From an uncultured Isosphaeraceae bacterium (lineage in GTDB: Bacteria; Planctomycetota; Planctomycetia; Isosphaerales; Isosphaeraceae), in the NCBI GenBank assembly GCA_945957605.1, contig CAMFLR010000006.1:124001-188000 (forward strand): a stretch of DNA of 64,000 nucleotides, written 5' to 3'. Positions 26,108 to 35,206 of this stretch are shown piece after piece. Made by a program: the position numbers and the translations under genes. Each line of letters opens with the position of its first letter. Within the stretch, counting starts at the first letter, position 1. A model generated the notes under the pieces. The model made no database searches, was not told the origin of the DNA, and was given only the letters and a program-made list of their open reading frames with translations.

Positions 26108-27748
26108 ATGTCTTCAGAGCTGCTTTTCGAGTTCGTTTACTTCATCCCCGAGATCGTTCTCGCGTTCTGGGGTCTGCTCGTCATTCTGCTCGACGTGGCC
26201 CTCCTGCGCGGACGGCCGTCGGAAACGCGCGGCAAGATTCTCGGCATGGTCTCGCTGGTCGGTGCGATTCTGGCGCTCGTTTCGGTCTTCGTGCCCGACA
26301 TGCTCAGCTTCGGCTCGGCGACCGGCGCCCCCGAAACTTCGATCTTCTTCGGCGCGATCTTCCAGGGGCCGGTGGTTGAACGCTTCTCAGCGTTCATCAT
26401 CATTCTGCTGATGTTCGTGATCGCTCTGTCGACGACCTGGAACTTCACCGAACACTGGGGCGAATACTTCGGCCTGCTGTTCTGGACGGCCGTCGGCATG
26501 ATCATGCTGATCGCCGCTGAGGAACTAGTCACGCTGTTCCTGACTCTGGAACTGATGACCATTTCGCTCTACATCATCACGGCGTTCGAGAAGGACCTGA
26601 ATCGTTCGTCTGAAGGCGCACTCAAGTACTTCGTTTACGGTTCAGTATCGTCGGCGCTGTTCCTCTTCGGCCTCAGCTTGCTCTACGGTCTTGCGGGCAC
26701 CACGCGACTTTCTGCGATTGGCGCCGTGCTCGAGCCACAGCAGAGCGTTGCTGGCCTGGGACGTAACATTGCTGGCGCGATGTCGGTTCTGCTGATTCTC
26801 GTCGGATTCGGATTCAAGATCTCGGCCGTACCGTTCCATCAGTGGGCGCCTGACGCTTACGAAGGTGCCCCTGCTCCCGTCTCGGCATGGTTGGCTACCG
26901 GTTCAAAGCTCGCGAGCATGATCGCCCTGACCAAGGTCCTCATCCAGGCCCTCGGCGCATGGGCCAGCGGCGACGGTAATCTGGCCTCGCCCGGCTGGGT
27001 TGGAATTCTCGCCGTGATCGCGGCACTGACGATGACCTACGGCAACTTCGCCGCGCTCGCTCAGAAGAACCTCAAACGCATGCTGGCGTACTCATCCATC
27101 GCTCACGCAGGCTATATGCTTGTCGGTGTGATGGCCGTCGCAGTTGCCGCGGGAAGCCGGGTTGCGGCTGGCCCCATTCTCTTCTACCTTGTCGTCTATT
27201 CGGTCGCGAACATCGGTGCGTTTGCAGTCGCAGCCTGGTTGTTCCGCGACAAAAAGACCGACGAAATCGAAGACCTCAACGGGCTATTCGCTCAATATCC
27301 CTTCCTCGCTGTTTGCACGCTCTTGCTGATGCTTTCGCTCATCGGCATTCCGGGTGTCGCGGGGTTCTGGGGTAAGTTCTTCATGTTCTCCGAGGCACTC
27401 ACTCAGGGCGAAGACAAGCACCGGCTCACGTTCCTGTGGCTGGTTGGTCTCGGCCTGATGAACAGCGTGATCTCGGCGTTCTACTACGTACGCGTGCTGC
27501 GGGCGATGTTCCTCCGTCCCTCGACCGGTGCTCCGCTCAAGCCACCCACATTCGCGATCCGAGTTGCGGTAATCGGCTCGGCGCTCGTTGTGATCATCTT
27601 CGGACTCTATCCCACGCCGCTGACCGACGAGACCGACCGCCTGGCCGACTCGCGGATCTTCGACAGCAGGCTGAAGCACACGGGGCCGGCCCCCAAGGTC
27701 GCCTTGAATGGCGGGCTGCAGCCAGTTGCGTCGCCGGTGGGCAAATAA
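26108..27748 (+). CDS. nuoN: NADH-quinone oxidoreductase subunit N
   Basis: 546 residues with about fourteen membrane helices, an antiporter-like proton-pumping subunit. Landmarks include the conserved Glu in LFLTLELMTISLYIITAF, KYFVYGSVSSALFLFGLSL, FKISAVPFHQWAPDAYEGAP (conserved Lys and broken helix), and KNLKRMLAYSSIAHAGYMLV. In most operons nuoL and nuoM come between nuoK and nuoN; here they are missing, so these must be encoded elsewhere if the enzyme pumps with three antiporter subunits. NuoN appears to be the last nuo gene; the next gene starts 78 bases on and is unrelated. Confidence 0.93.
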   Translation: MSSELLFEFVYFIPEIVLAFWGLLVILLDVALLRGRPSETRGKILGMVSLVGAILALVSVFVPDMLSFGSATGAPETSIFFGAIFQGPVVERFSAFIIILLMFVIALSTTWNFTEHWGEYFGLLFWTAVGMIMLIAAEELVTLFLTLELMTISLYIITAFEKDLNRSSEGALKYFVYGSVSSALFLFGLSLLYGLAGTTRLSAIGAVLEPQQSVAGLGRNIAGAMSVLLILVGFGFKISAVPFHQWAPDAYEGAPAPVSAWLATGSKLASMIALTKVLIQALGAWASGDGNLASPGWVGILAVIAALTMTYGNFAALAQKNLKRMLAYSSIAHAGYMLVGVMAVAVAAGSRVAAGPILFYLVVYSVANIGAFAVAAWLFRDKKTDEIEDLNGLFAQYPFLAVCTLLLMLSLIGIPGVAGFWGKFFMFSEALTQGEDKHRLTFLWLVGLGLMNSVISAFYYVRVLRAMFLRPSTGAPLKPPTFAIRVAVIGSALVVIIFGLYPTPLTDETDRLADSRIFDSRLKHTGPAPKVALNGGLQPVASPVGK

Positions 27749-27826
27749 CAACTTCAACCAGGCTGCCGAGGCCTCAGGCCAGGCTCGCCGATTCGATCGA
27801 CAGTCTCGCGGAGAACGTTCACGCCG

Positions 27827-28240
27827 ATGGCGATCATCAACACCCTGAGCAAGTGCCTCGATAGCCCGTACCTCTTTGAAGACAAGGAGGCACCGAAGCG
27901 GGTCGGCACGCTCATGGCCACTGCGGCCGACCGTCTCGAAGCGGCCGCGAACATTCATTCGAGCGGCCAGGGCGACCAGGCGGACGTCAGCTTCCTCAGC
28001 TATGAGGCGATGTTTTCCTGCCTTCGCGCTCTGGTCTATACGAAAGGCTATCGCGAAGCCGGCCTGCGTTGCCTGATGCTGGCGTGCGAATCGCTCTACG
28101 TCCGGCAAGGACTGCTCGACGTCGAGTTCATTCACACGTTCGAGCGGTCGCAGGGGCTCAAGCTCAAGCCGGATGAAGCGCTCGCGGGTGCTTCGCGGTT
28201 TGTGAAGCGAACGATCGAGTTGCTGAGCGCCGCTCAGTAA
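27827..28240 (+). CDS. Helical (possibly HEPN-like) protein, unknown
   Basis: 137 residues, all predicted helical. The middle, FLSYEAMFSCLRALVYTKGY followed by REAGLRCLMLACESLYVRQG, resembles the core helices of HEPN-type bundles, but the RxxxxH catalytic motif of HEPN ribonucleases is not visible. The C-terminus (ALAGASRFVKRTIELL) closes the bundle. It lies 78 bases after nuoN on the same strand and may share its transcript. Function unknown; the HEPN link is a weak visual impression. Confidence 0.55.
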   Translation: MAIINTLSKCLDSPYLFEDKEAPKRVGTLMATAADRLEAAANIHSSGQGDQADVSFLSYEAMFSCLRALVYTKGYREAGLRCLMLACESLYVRQGLLDVEFIHTFERSQGLKLKPDEALAGASRFVKRTIELLSAAQ

Positions 28241-28414
28241 GTACGCCTGATTTGACCGAAGTTTCGATCCGTCTTGACCGATCGGAACAAAGAGTAGATA
28301 ACTCGGTTCGTGCGTTTGACGGATCGCCCGCGCGCACCTCACGCGAATCGACGCGCAGAATTGGCGTCAATTGCGCAACTTGCACAACCGCTCCGCCAAG
28401 GATGGGGGATCCGG

Positions 28415-29986
28415 ATGGGGAACGACTCGACCCGCACCGACGCGCTACGTCCCACGATGCTCCCGCACCGTTGGACACGCGTCGACGACCCCGAGAGCGT
28501 CGCGGTTGTCGCGTCGTATTCGACCGTTATCGCCGGCGCTGGCCCTGCCGGGCTCACCGCGGCGTATGAGTTGACCAAACACGGCCACCCGTGCGTTGCG
28601 CTCGAAGCCGATAAAAATCTCGTCGGCGGAATCAGCCGGACCGACCAGTATAAAGGCTACCGCTTCGATATCGGCGGCCATCGCTTCTTTTCGAAGAGCG
28701 AAGAGGTCAATCAGCTCTGGGAAGAGATCCTCGGCGACGAGTTGATCACCCGGTCGCGAATGAGCCACATCTTCTATAACCGCAAGTTCTTCCACTATCC
28801 GCTCAAGCCCGCCGACGCCCTCCTCAAGCTCGGCCCCTTCCGCGCGACGACGATCCTGCTCAGCTACATCAAGGCGCGGCTGATGCCGATCAAGCCCGAG
28901 CGTAGCTTTGAAGATTGGGTCGTGAACCGCTTTGGACGGCAGCTCTTCGAGATCTTCTTCAAGACCTACACCGAGAAGGTCTGGGGGATGTCGACGAAGG
29001 AAATCTCCGCCGACTGGGCCGCCCAGCGCATCAAGGGACTAAGCCTCGTCAACGCCGTGCTCAACGGACTCTTCGGCGGCCGCGGCAAGAACAAGAACGG
29101 CGAGGTCATCAAGACCCTCATCGAAACCTTCAAATACCCCCGTCTCGGCCCTGGCCAGATGTGGGAAGTCGCGCGTGATAAGGTTCGCGCCGGCGGCTCG
29201 GCCGTGAACATGGACGCACGAGTCGAATCGATCGAGCACGACGGCACCGCCGTGCAGGCGTTCGTCACAACAGACGCACGCGGGAGAAAGACACGCTATC
29301 TCGGCAATCACTTCATCTCGACGCTCCCGATCCGCCACCTCATTCGGTCGATGACCCCCGCAGCGCCGCCGGAAGTGGTGCAGGCCGCGGAATCGTTGCG
29401 TTATCGCGACTTCCTGACCGTCGTCCTCATCGTGAACAAGGCCGAAACGTTTCCGGACAACTGGATTTACATCCACGAGCCCGAGGTTCGCCTGGGACGC
29501 GTGCAGAACTTCAAGAACTGGTCGCCCGACCTCGTTCCCGATCAGTCCACTTCAAGCCTTGGCCTCGAATACTTCTGCTTCGAAGGCGACGACCTCTGGT
29601 CGATGTCGGACGAGGATCTGATCGCGCTTGGGAAGAGGGAAATCAACGCGATCGGGATCGCCAATGCGGCCGACGTCACCGACGGTTGCGTCGTCCGAAT
29701 GCCGAAGGCGTACCCGGTTTACGACGACGTCTACCTCTCGCATTTGCAGGTCATTCGCAACTGGCTGGCGAACTTCTCGAACCTCGAACTTGCCGGCCGC
29801 AACGGCATGCACAAGTACAATAACCAGGATCATTCGATGATGACCGCGCTCCTTGCCGCGCGAAATATCCTGGGCATGGGCGAGTTCGACACCTGGAAGG
29901 TGAACACCGACGCCGAGTATCACGAGGAAGCGACCGAATCGGCCGAGACCGGTCGCGCGGTACCTCGCGCCATCGCCGCGGAATAA
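28415..29986 (+). CDS. FAD-dependent oxidoreductase, UDP-galactopyranose mutase-like
   Basis: 523 residues from the ATG at 28415 (purine-rich GGATGGGGGATCC just upstream); an earlier start at 28310 adds a low-complexity stretch and is less likely. The dinucleotide-binding motif [20 protein letters not shown] is followed by [16 protein letters not shown] and [10 protein letters not shown], as in the UDP-galactopyranose mutase/protoporphyrinogen-oxidase-like flavoproteins. The stretch [20 protein letters not shown] and [20 protein letters not shown] is typical of the cell-surface sugar branch. The C-terminal [20 protein letters not shown] also fits. Likely acts on nucleotide- or lipid-linked sugars, consistent with the glycosyltransferase at 32976; the exact substrate cannot be told. 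Confidence 0.8.
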   Translation: MGNDSTRTDALRPTMLPHRWTRVDDPESVAVVASYSTVIAGAGPAGLTAAYELTKHGHPCVALEADKNLVGGISRTDQYKGYRFDIGGHRFFSKSEEVNQLWEEILGDELITRSRMSHIFYNRKFFHYPLKPADALLKLGPFRATTILLSYIKARLMPIKPERSFEDWVVNRFGRQLFEIFFKTYTEKVWGMSTKEISADWAAQRIKGLSLVNAVLNGLFGGRGKNKNGEVIKTLIETFKYPRLGPGQMWEVARDKVRAGGSAVNMDARVESIEHDGTAVQAFVTTDARGRKTRYLGNHFISTLPIRHLIRSMTPAAPPEVVQAAESLRYRDFLTVVLIVNKAETFPDNWIYIHEPEVRLGRVQNFKNWSPDLVPDQSTSSLGLEYFCFEGDDLWSMSDEDLIALGKREINAIGIANAADVTDGCVVRMPKAYPVYDDVYLSHLQVIRNWLANFSNLELAGRNGMHKYNNQDHSMMTALLAARNILGMGEFDTWKVNTDAEYHEEATESAETGRAVPRAIAAE

Positions 29987-30088
29987 TCAACGCGCGGCAA
30001 ATTCCATCGCCACCTTCTCCCTCTGTGCGCCCGTTTTGCTAGCATGGTGTGAACCTTGCGATGCCGCATCGGGCGTAAAGGGGGAATC

Positions 30089-31000
30089 GTGCGCGAAGTT
30101 GGAGTCGTCGAAAACGAGCCGGACGCGCTTCTCTTGCGCGATCATCTCATCGCCCAGGAAATTCCGGCAAAGGTGATGCTGGAAAAAACCGGGTGGGGCA
30201 TCTGGATTCATCGCGAAGATCACCTCACACGTGCCAAAGAAGAGTTCAAACGGTTCGTCGCGACTGAAGATAAGTCGATCTATCTCCCCTCGCGCGATGC
30301 GGCCAAGGCGATCAACAAGTCGAACGCCGCCAAGGAAGCCGAGTACCGCAAACGCGTGAGGCGCATGAGCGACCTCTGGGGCGACCCGATGTGGAAACGG
30401 GTCCCCATCACCTTCGGTATCATCGTCATCTGCTGCGCGGCTGCCGTCTGGACTAATGCAGGAAACGGCGACATTGAGCCATTTCTTTATTCGACGATGA
30501 ACGTTGAAGTTAAAATGAACGGGGACGATCCCGTCATTCTTTACTCAACCCACGGCTTCAACGATATTCTCCATGGACAGGTTTGGCGGCTCATCACGCC
30601 GATCTTCCTCCACTTCGGCATCTTTCATCTCGTCTGCAACATGTCGGCGATGCGCGCGTTCGGCAGCATGATTGAATATCAAAAAGGCTGGATCAAACTC
30701 CTCACTCTCGTACTCGTCTCAGCCGTCGTCTCGAACACTGCGCAATTCGCGGCCGATATGCGGGGCGATATCCCGCATCCGTTCGGCGGAATGTCGGGCG
30801 TCGGCTTCGCGCTATTCGGCTACCTCTGGGCCAAGGGGCACTGGCGTCCCGAAGAACGGATCGGGCTTCAGCCCAACACCGTCTACATGACGATCGCCTG
30901 GTTTCTCCTTTGCATGACCGGCCACCTGGGCCCAATTGCCAATACCGCCCACGGCGCAGGGCTTATTGTGGGAATCATCATGGGTCTTACGCCGTTTTAG
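30089..31000 (+). CDS. Rhomboid-family intramembrane serine protease
   Basis: 303 residues from a GTG at 30089, chosen because AAGGGGGA lies four bases upstream. A cytoplasmic N-terminal domain (residues 1-95) resembles that of GlpG. Six membrane helices follow. The catalytic dyad is Ser236 in FGGMSGVGF and His288 in NTAHGAGLIVG; the oxyanion residues His180 and Asn184 lie in HFGIFHLVCNMSAM. All landmarks are intact, so it should be active. It cleaves membrane-spanning substrates; these are unknown. It is 102 bases downstream of the flavoprotein gene. Confidence 0.9.
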   Translation: MREVGVVENEPDALLLRDHLIAQEIPAKVMLEKTGWGIWIHREDHLTRAKEEFKRFVATEDKSIYLPSRDAAKAINKSNAAKEAEYRKRVRRMSDLWGDPMWKRVPITFGIIVICCAAAVWTNAGNGDIEPFLYSTMNVEVKMNGDDPVILYSTHGFNDILHGQVWRLITPIFLHFGIFHLVCNMSAMRAFGSMIEYQKGWIKLLTLVLVSAVVSNTAQFAADMRGDIPHPFGGMSGVGFALFGYLWAKGHWRPEERIGLQPNTVYMTIAWFLLCMTGHLGPIANTAHGAGLIVGIIMGLTPF

Positions 31001-31201
31001 ACAACGCCTGGCATAAGTATCAGACATGATTTCATGCATAAAATGGGCCACGCGCCCGATGTTTGTCGCTTTTTATCGACAATGCGCATTGTTGAGATAG
31101 CAAACGTGTGTAGATTCCGTGGACGAACGTAGTAGAATCATCGGCCTTGTTGAATTAAACGCGTAACCGCGATGTGTTAGCGATGATTCGGGAGGGATTC
31201 T

Positions 31202-32119
31202 ATGCAACTGGGATTCGTATCAGCCATCCTGCCCGATCACAGTCTTGAAGACGTTGTCAGGTTCGCCGCGGCGTCGGGATTTCGAAGCGTTGAGATCATG
31301 TGCTGGCCTCCCGGCCGCGCCGACCGTCGTTACGCGGGCGTCACGCACATTGATGTAACGTCGCTCAATCCGGGCGCGATCGAGCGAATTCAGACGCTTT
31401 TCAAGCAACACAATGTGCAGATTTCGGGGCTGGGCTATTACCCCAATCCGCTCTCGGCAGAACCGCATGAAGCACAGACCGCAATTGCACATATCCATCA
31501 GGTGATCGACGGCGCGGCCGACATGGGCGTGAACGTCGTGAACACGTTCGTCGGCCGCAATCCCAAGCTGACGGTCGAAGAAAACTGGCCGAACTTTCTC
31601 GAGGTTTGGCGGCCGATCGTCCGCCACGCCGAACAGCGCGGGATTTTCATCGGTATCGAAAACTGTCCGATGCTCTTCAGTGAAGATGAATGGCCCGGCG
31701 GCAAGAATCTCGCGACGACGCCAGCGATCTGGCGGAAGATGTTCGCCGATATCCCCAGCCCCCACTTCGGTCTCAATTACGACCCTTCGCACCTCGTCTG
31801 GCAGCAAATCGATTACATCGCGCCGCTCTACGAATTCCGCGACCGTCTCGTGCACGTGCACGCCAAGGACGCCCGTATCGATCCTCGCGGGCTGCAAGAT
31901 CATGGCGTACTGGGCTATCCCAAGCACTGGCACACTCCCAAGTTGCCAGGCCAGGGCGATGTTCGATGGGGTGCGTTCATCGGCGCGCTGAATGATGTCG
32001 GCTATAGTGGGCCGGTGGCAATCGAAGTCGAAGACCGCGCGTTTGAAGGCTCGACCGAGCGACGCAAGGAATCGCTTCTGATTTCACGACGCTATCTCAA
32101 GCAATTCATCGTCTCGTAA
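31202..32119 (+). CDS. Sugar phosphate isomerase/epimerase-like TIM-barrel protein
   Basis: 305 residues; GGGAGGGA precedes the ATG. A xylose-isomerase-like TIM barrel with metal-site landmarks: [11 protein letters not shown] (Glu), [14 protein letters not shown] (Asp, His), [11 protein letters not shown] (His, Asp) and [12 protein letters not shown] (Glu). The family covers isomerases and epimerases of sugars and inositols. The 201-base gap upstream suggests its own promoter. It is followed after ten bases by an alpha/beta hydrolase gene. Confidence 0.85.
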   Translation: MQLGFVSAILPDHSLEDVVRFAAASGFRSVEIMCWPPGRADRRYAGVTHIDVTSLNPGAIERIQTLFKQHNVQISGLGYYPNPLSAEPHEAQTAIAHIHQVIDGAADMGVNVVNTFVGRNPKLTVEENWPNFLEVWRPIVRHAEQRGIFIGIENCPMLFSEDEWPGGKNLATTPAIWRKMFADIPSPHFGLNYDPSHLVWQQIDYIAPLYEFRDRLVHVHAKDARIDPRGLQDHGVLGYPKHWHTPKLPGQGDVRWGAFIGALNDVGYSGPVAIEVEDRAFEGSTERRKESLLISRRYLKQFIVS

Positions 32120-32129
32120 TCGCGCGAGA

Positions 32130-32831
32130 ATGACACGAATGAGTCGCGATATTCCGATTATCCTGCTTTCGGGCATGGCGTCGGACGAGCGGCTCTTCCC
32201 TGCTCAAATTGCGGCGTTCCCCCGTCTGAAAGCGCAGCCGTGGATTCCGCCGTTGCCAGGCGAGTCGCTACGAAGTTACGCACAACGGCTCGCGCGGATT
32301 GTTGATCCGGGCGAGCCTTGCCTCATTGGTGGTGCGTCGTTTGGCGGAATCGTGGGGCTCGAGATGTCGGCGCATCTTCCCGCGTTAGGCTGCATCCTGA
32401 TCGGCAGCGTTCGCTCTCCGGCTGAATTGCCAAGAAGTTGGCGAGCGATGCGCCCGCTTGCTGTTTTTGGGGCGGATGCGTTGCGTACGCTCGCCACAGC
32501 TGCACTGAAGTTCGGTCATCGCTGGCTCAAACCAACAACTGCCCGCCAGCTACGTCGCCTGGCTCATCCAGATGCGACATTCATGCGCTGGGCAGTTTGT
32601 GCTGTTTCGAACTGGCGACCAAGCGCCAATGCACGCCACGTTCCGGTGTTTCAAATTCACGGCTCGGACGATCGCGTTCTGCCTGTCGCACTTGGGAAGC
32701 CCGATGTGATTGTGCCAGGCGGCAAACATGCGCTCTCGCTGTTCAGCCCCACGGAAGTGAATGATTTCATTGCGAAAGTTGTGCAATCAGTATCAACAAT
32801 TCCAAATGTGGAACCGCGCAACGCTCATTAA
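32130..32831 (+). CDS. Alpha/beta hydrolase
   Basis: 233 residues, a compact hydrolase without signal peptide. The nucleophile elbow is GGASFGGIVG (Ser70); the acid and histidine are in IHGSDDRVLP and PGGKHALSL. The oxyanion region is ILLSGMASDERLF. It begins ten bases after the isomerase-like gene, so the two are probably co-transcribed. Substrate unknown. Confidence 0.8.
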   Translation: MTRMSRDIPIILLSGMASDERLFPAQIAAFPRLKAQPWIPPLPGESLRSYAQRLARIVDPGEPCLIGGASFGGIVGLEMSAHLPALGCILIGSVRSPAELPRSWRAMRPLAVFGADALRTLATAALKFGHRWLKPTTARQLRRLAHPDATFMRWAVCAVSNWRPSANARHVPVFQIHGSDDRVLPVALGKPDVIVPGGKHALSLFSPTEVNDFIAKVVQSVSTIPNVEPRNAH

Positions 32832-32975
32832 TTTGCCATCCGCAACGCCTCGTGCGATTCATCGTGGCCGACGTCGGGTGGAAGTTGCCGCGACTTGTCG
32901 ATACGCTTGATAGGTCCCTCGTCACCCGATGTATTCCGCGTTCTCGATCTGCCAAACGAAGGGTCGCCGACCTCC

Positions 32976-34013
32976 ATGTCCTCAACGACGCAAGCCGACG
33001 TGGCCCCCCTCGACCTCTCGGTGCTCGTCCCCGTTTACAACGAGGTCGACAACGTCGTTCCGCTGCACGAAGAGCTCGACCGCGTGCTCAGCACGAGCGG
33101 CCTGCGCTACGAGCTGATTTTCGTAGACGACGGGTCGCGCGACGGCACCGCCGCAAAACTTCGCGCGATTCATCAGGCCGATCCCGATCACGTTCGCGTC
33201 GCGTTCCTCCGTCGCAACTGCGGCCAGACTGCCGCCCTTTCCGCCGCACTCGATCTCGCACGCGGCAATATCCTCGTGCCGATGGACGGCGACCGCCAGA
33301 ACGACCCCGCCGATATCCCCAGATTGCTCGCCAAGGTCGACGAAGGTTTTGACGTGGTCTCCGGCTGGCGAAAGAACCGGCAAGACACGCTCGTCACCCG
33401 CAAGATTCCCTCGCAGATCGCCAATCGACTCGTCGCGCGAATCTCCGGCGTCGAGCTGCACGACTTCGGCTGCACGATGAAAGCCTATCGCCGCCGCGTG
33501 CTCGAAGGGGTACGTCTCTACGGCGAAATGCACCGCTTCATTCCGATCTTCGCGACCTGGCAAGGCGCCCGCGTCACCGAGCTTGTGGTAAACCACCGCG
33601 CCCGAACCGCCGGCAAAACGAAGTATGGCCTGGGCCGGACGTTCAACGTCGTCCTCGACCTCATCCTCATTCGCTTCTTCCAGCGCTACTCCCAACGCCC
33701 GATTCACCTCTTCGGCCGCGTGGGATTATGGTCGATACTGCTCGGAATCATCTGCTTCGTTGGCATGCTCTATTTCAAATACATTTACCCATTTCCATTT
33801 CCCTTTGCTGAAGGTCCAAAGTCGTTCGTCGAGACTCCCCTGCCCTTGTTGACAGTGATGTTTTTCCTGGGCGGAATTCAGAGCATCTTGCTCGGCGTGC
33901 TGGCCGAGATGGTGATGCGCACGTACTACGAATCGCAGTCGAAAACGACGTATCTCATCGACGAGGTTCGCCAGCGCGACAATGGTGAATCGAACGGGCA
34001 TGCGAGCCACTAA
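32976..34013 (+). CDS. Glycosyltransferase family 2, polyprenol-phosphate sugar transferase type
   Basis: 345 residues from the ATG at 32976, where the conserved part begins soon after. The GT-A fold motifs are LSVLVPVYNEVDN, YELIFVDDGSRDGT, RRNCGQTAALSAALDLARG and VPMDGDRQNDPADIP (DxD-type metal site), then HDFGCTMKAYRRRVLEG. Two membrane helices close the protein (LFGRVGLWSILLGIICFVGM and LLTVMFFLGGIQSILLGVLA). This layout matches dolichyl- or undecaprenyl-phosphate glucose/mannose transferases such as GtrB or ArnC. It likely supplies lipid-linked sugar for envelope glycans. Confidence 0.9.
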   Translation: MSSTTQADVAPLDLSVLVPVYNEVDNVVPLHEELDRVLSTSGLRYELIFVDDGSRDGTAAKLRAIHQADPDHVRVAFLRRNCGQTAALSAALDLARGNILVPMDGDRQNDPADIPRLLAKVDEGFDVVSGWRKNRQDTLVTRKIPSQIANRLVARISGVELHDFGCTMKAYRRRVLEGVRLYGEMHRFIPIFATWQGARVTELVVNHRARTAGKTKYGLGRTFNVVLDLILIRFFQRYSQRPIHLFGRVGLWSILLGIICFVGMLYFKYIYPFPFPFAEGPKSFVETPLPLLTVMFFLGGIQSILLGVLAEMVMRTYYESQSKTTYLIDEVRQRDNGESNGHASH

Positions 34014-34091
34014 CGGCTTGCATGCTCAGGATTGCTTCTGCGAAGGCGAACGAATCGATCATCGACGAATCTGCGAGTTCGGAGGAGTGCG

Positions 34092-35066
34092 ATGCGTTGG
34101 CCCCAGGTCGTCATTGCAATCCTTGCGACCATCGTTGTCTTGATTGGTGACACAAAGCACGCTGGAAGTGCGGATCTGCCCGCTCCTCCCGTTCCCCGCA
34201 AATCCCTACCGGCCTGGCCTGGAAGTCACGAAACCGCACTCGCGGGTGATCTCGCCCCAAGCGAACGGGTTCAGTTTTATCACGATCAGGCCATAGTGCA
34301 GGGTGAGTTGGAATCGTCCCATCGGGCCGCCGCCAGCGCGTCGCTCTCGAAGCTCGGGGAGCGAACCGCCGCCGATCGCCTGTCGGTGTATTTCAGAGCG
34401 GAGGCCGATCGTGAGGAAATGGCGGCCAAATATCATAATCGGCTCAAGAATTCGTATTTGGACTTGGAGGCCGATCCAACCAAGCCGTTCCGACCCGATC
34501 TCCCCCCGCTGCCGACCGCCCGCGGGCAAGAGGAGGATCGTGCTGTCCTCGAAGCTGTTTTGAAGGATTTGCTGGATCAATCGGACGCGGCGGAGCAACG
34601 ACCAGGCGCACGCCGTGAATTCGTCCTCAACACTTTCTCCCTCAGCGATACGATGCCGGGGGACTTCGACAGAGTTTTGGACGGAGTAGCGGTGTCGAAG
34701 AAGTCGGCAATGCAATTGAAATCCGACCTGGCGCGACGCAATGCCGGTGGTCCAACAACATTCGGGAGACTGAAATTCAAGGATGCGAGAATTGTTATAA
34801 AGGACCTGAACATAATCACGGACGCAAGCACCGGCGAGCGTCTCTTCGAGATGAACCCTTATGAGTTTCGCGAAAAGTATCCGAATATTGAATATTATGC
34901 AGAAACATATCTTCCTGGTTTTTCCGAAGACGGGAAGACGGCGCTAGTGCGCATGACGCTGGGACCTCCCTCAGATACTCACGGCCTCGCGAGATACACC
35001 GGGGTCGTCGGGAAGTCGCAGGGCGAATGGAAGATCAAATGGAGTTCGATCACCCTTCGCGAATGA
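34092..35066 (+). CDS. Secreted protein of unknown function
   Basis: 324 residues from an ATG with GGAGGAGTG directly upstream. A signal peptide is clear (MRWPQVVIAILATIVVLIG). The rest has a helical middle (ASLSKLGERTAADRLSVYF, EEMAAKYHNRLKNSYLDLEA) and a C-terminal beta part (FKDARIVIKDLNIITD, TALVRMTLGPPSDTHG, GEWKIKWSSITLRE). The last part, with its short strands, recalls nuclear-transport-factor-like or lipoprotein-like domains, but I cannot assign a family. It ends 140 bases before the convergent glnE. Confidence 0.65.
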   Translation: MRWPQVVIAILATIVVLIGDTKHAGSADLPAPPVPRKSLPAWPGSHETALAGDLAPSERVQFYHDQAIVQGELESSHRAAASASLSKLGERTAADRLSVYFRAEADREEMAAKYHNRLKNSYLDLEADPTKPFRPDLPPLPTARGQEEDRAVLEAVLKDLLDQSDAAEQRPGARREFVLNTFSLSDTMPGDFDRVLDGVAVSKKSAMQLKSDLARRNAGGPTTFGRLKFKDARIVIKDLNIITDASTGERLFEMNPYEFREKYPNIEYYAETYLPGFSEDGKTALVRMTLGPPSDTHGLARYTGVVGKSQGEWKIKWSSITLRE

Positions 35067-35206
35067 GCCGCGCGACGCAGGCGAGCGCGGGGCTTTCCGT
35101 CGCACTCATCAGCGGGTTTGTGACGAGGTTTCGTCCGTAAGTGCTGAGTCTGACAGCATCAGCAATGCTGAATGAGCCAGACAATCAAACCGGGTCCGCA
35201 CAGGAC

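Noticed and set aside
35150-35200. Hairpin CAGCAT/ATGCTG as a terminator between the gene ending at 35066 and glnE
   Set aside because: The stem is only six pairs and no T-tract follows on either strand.
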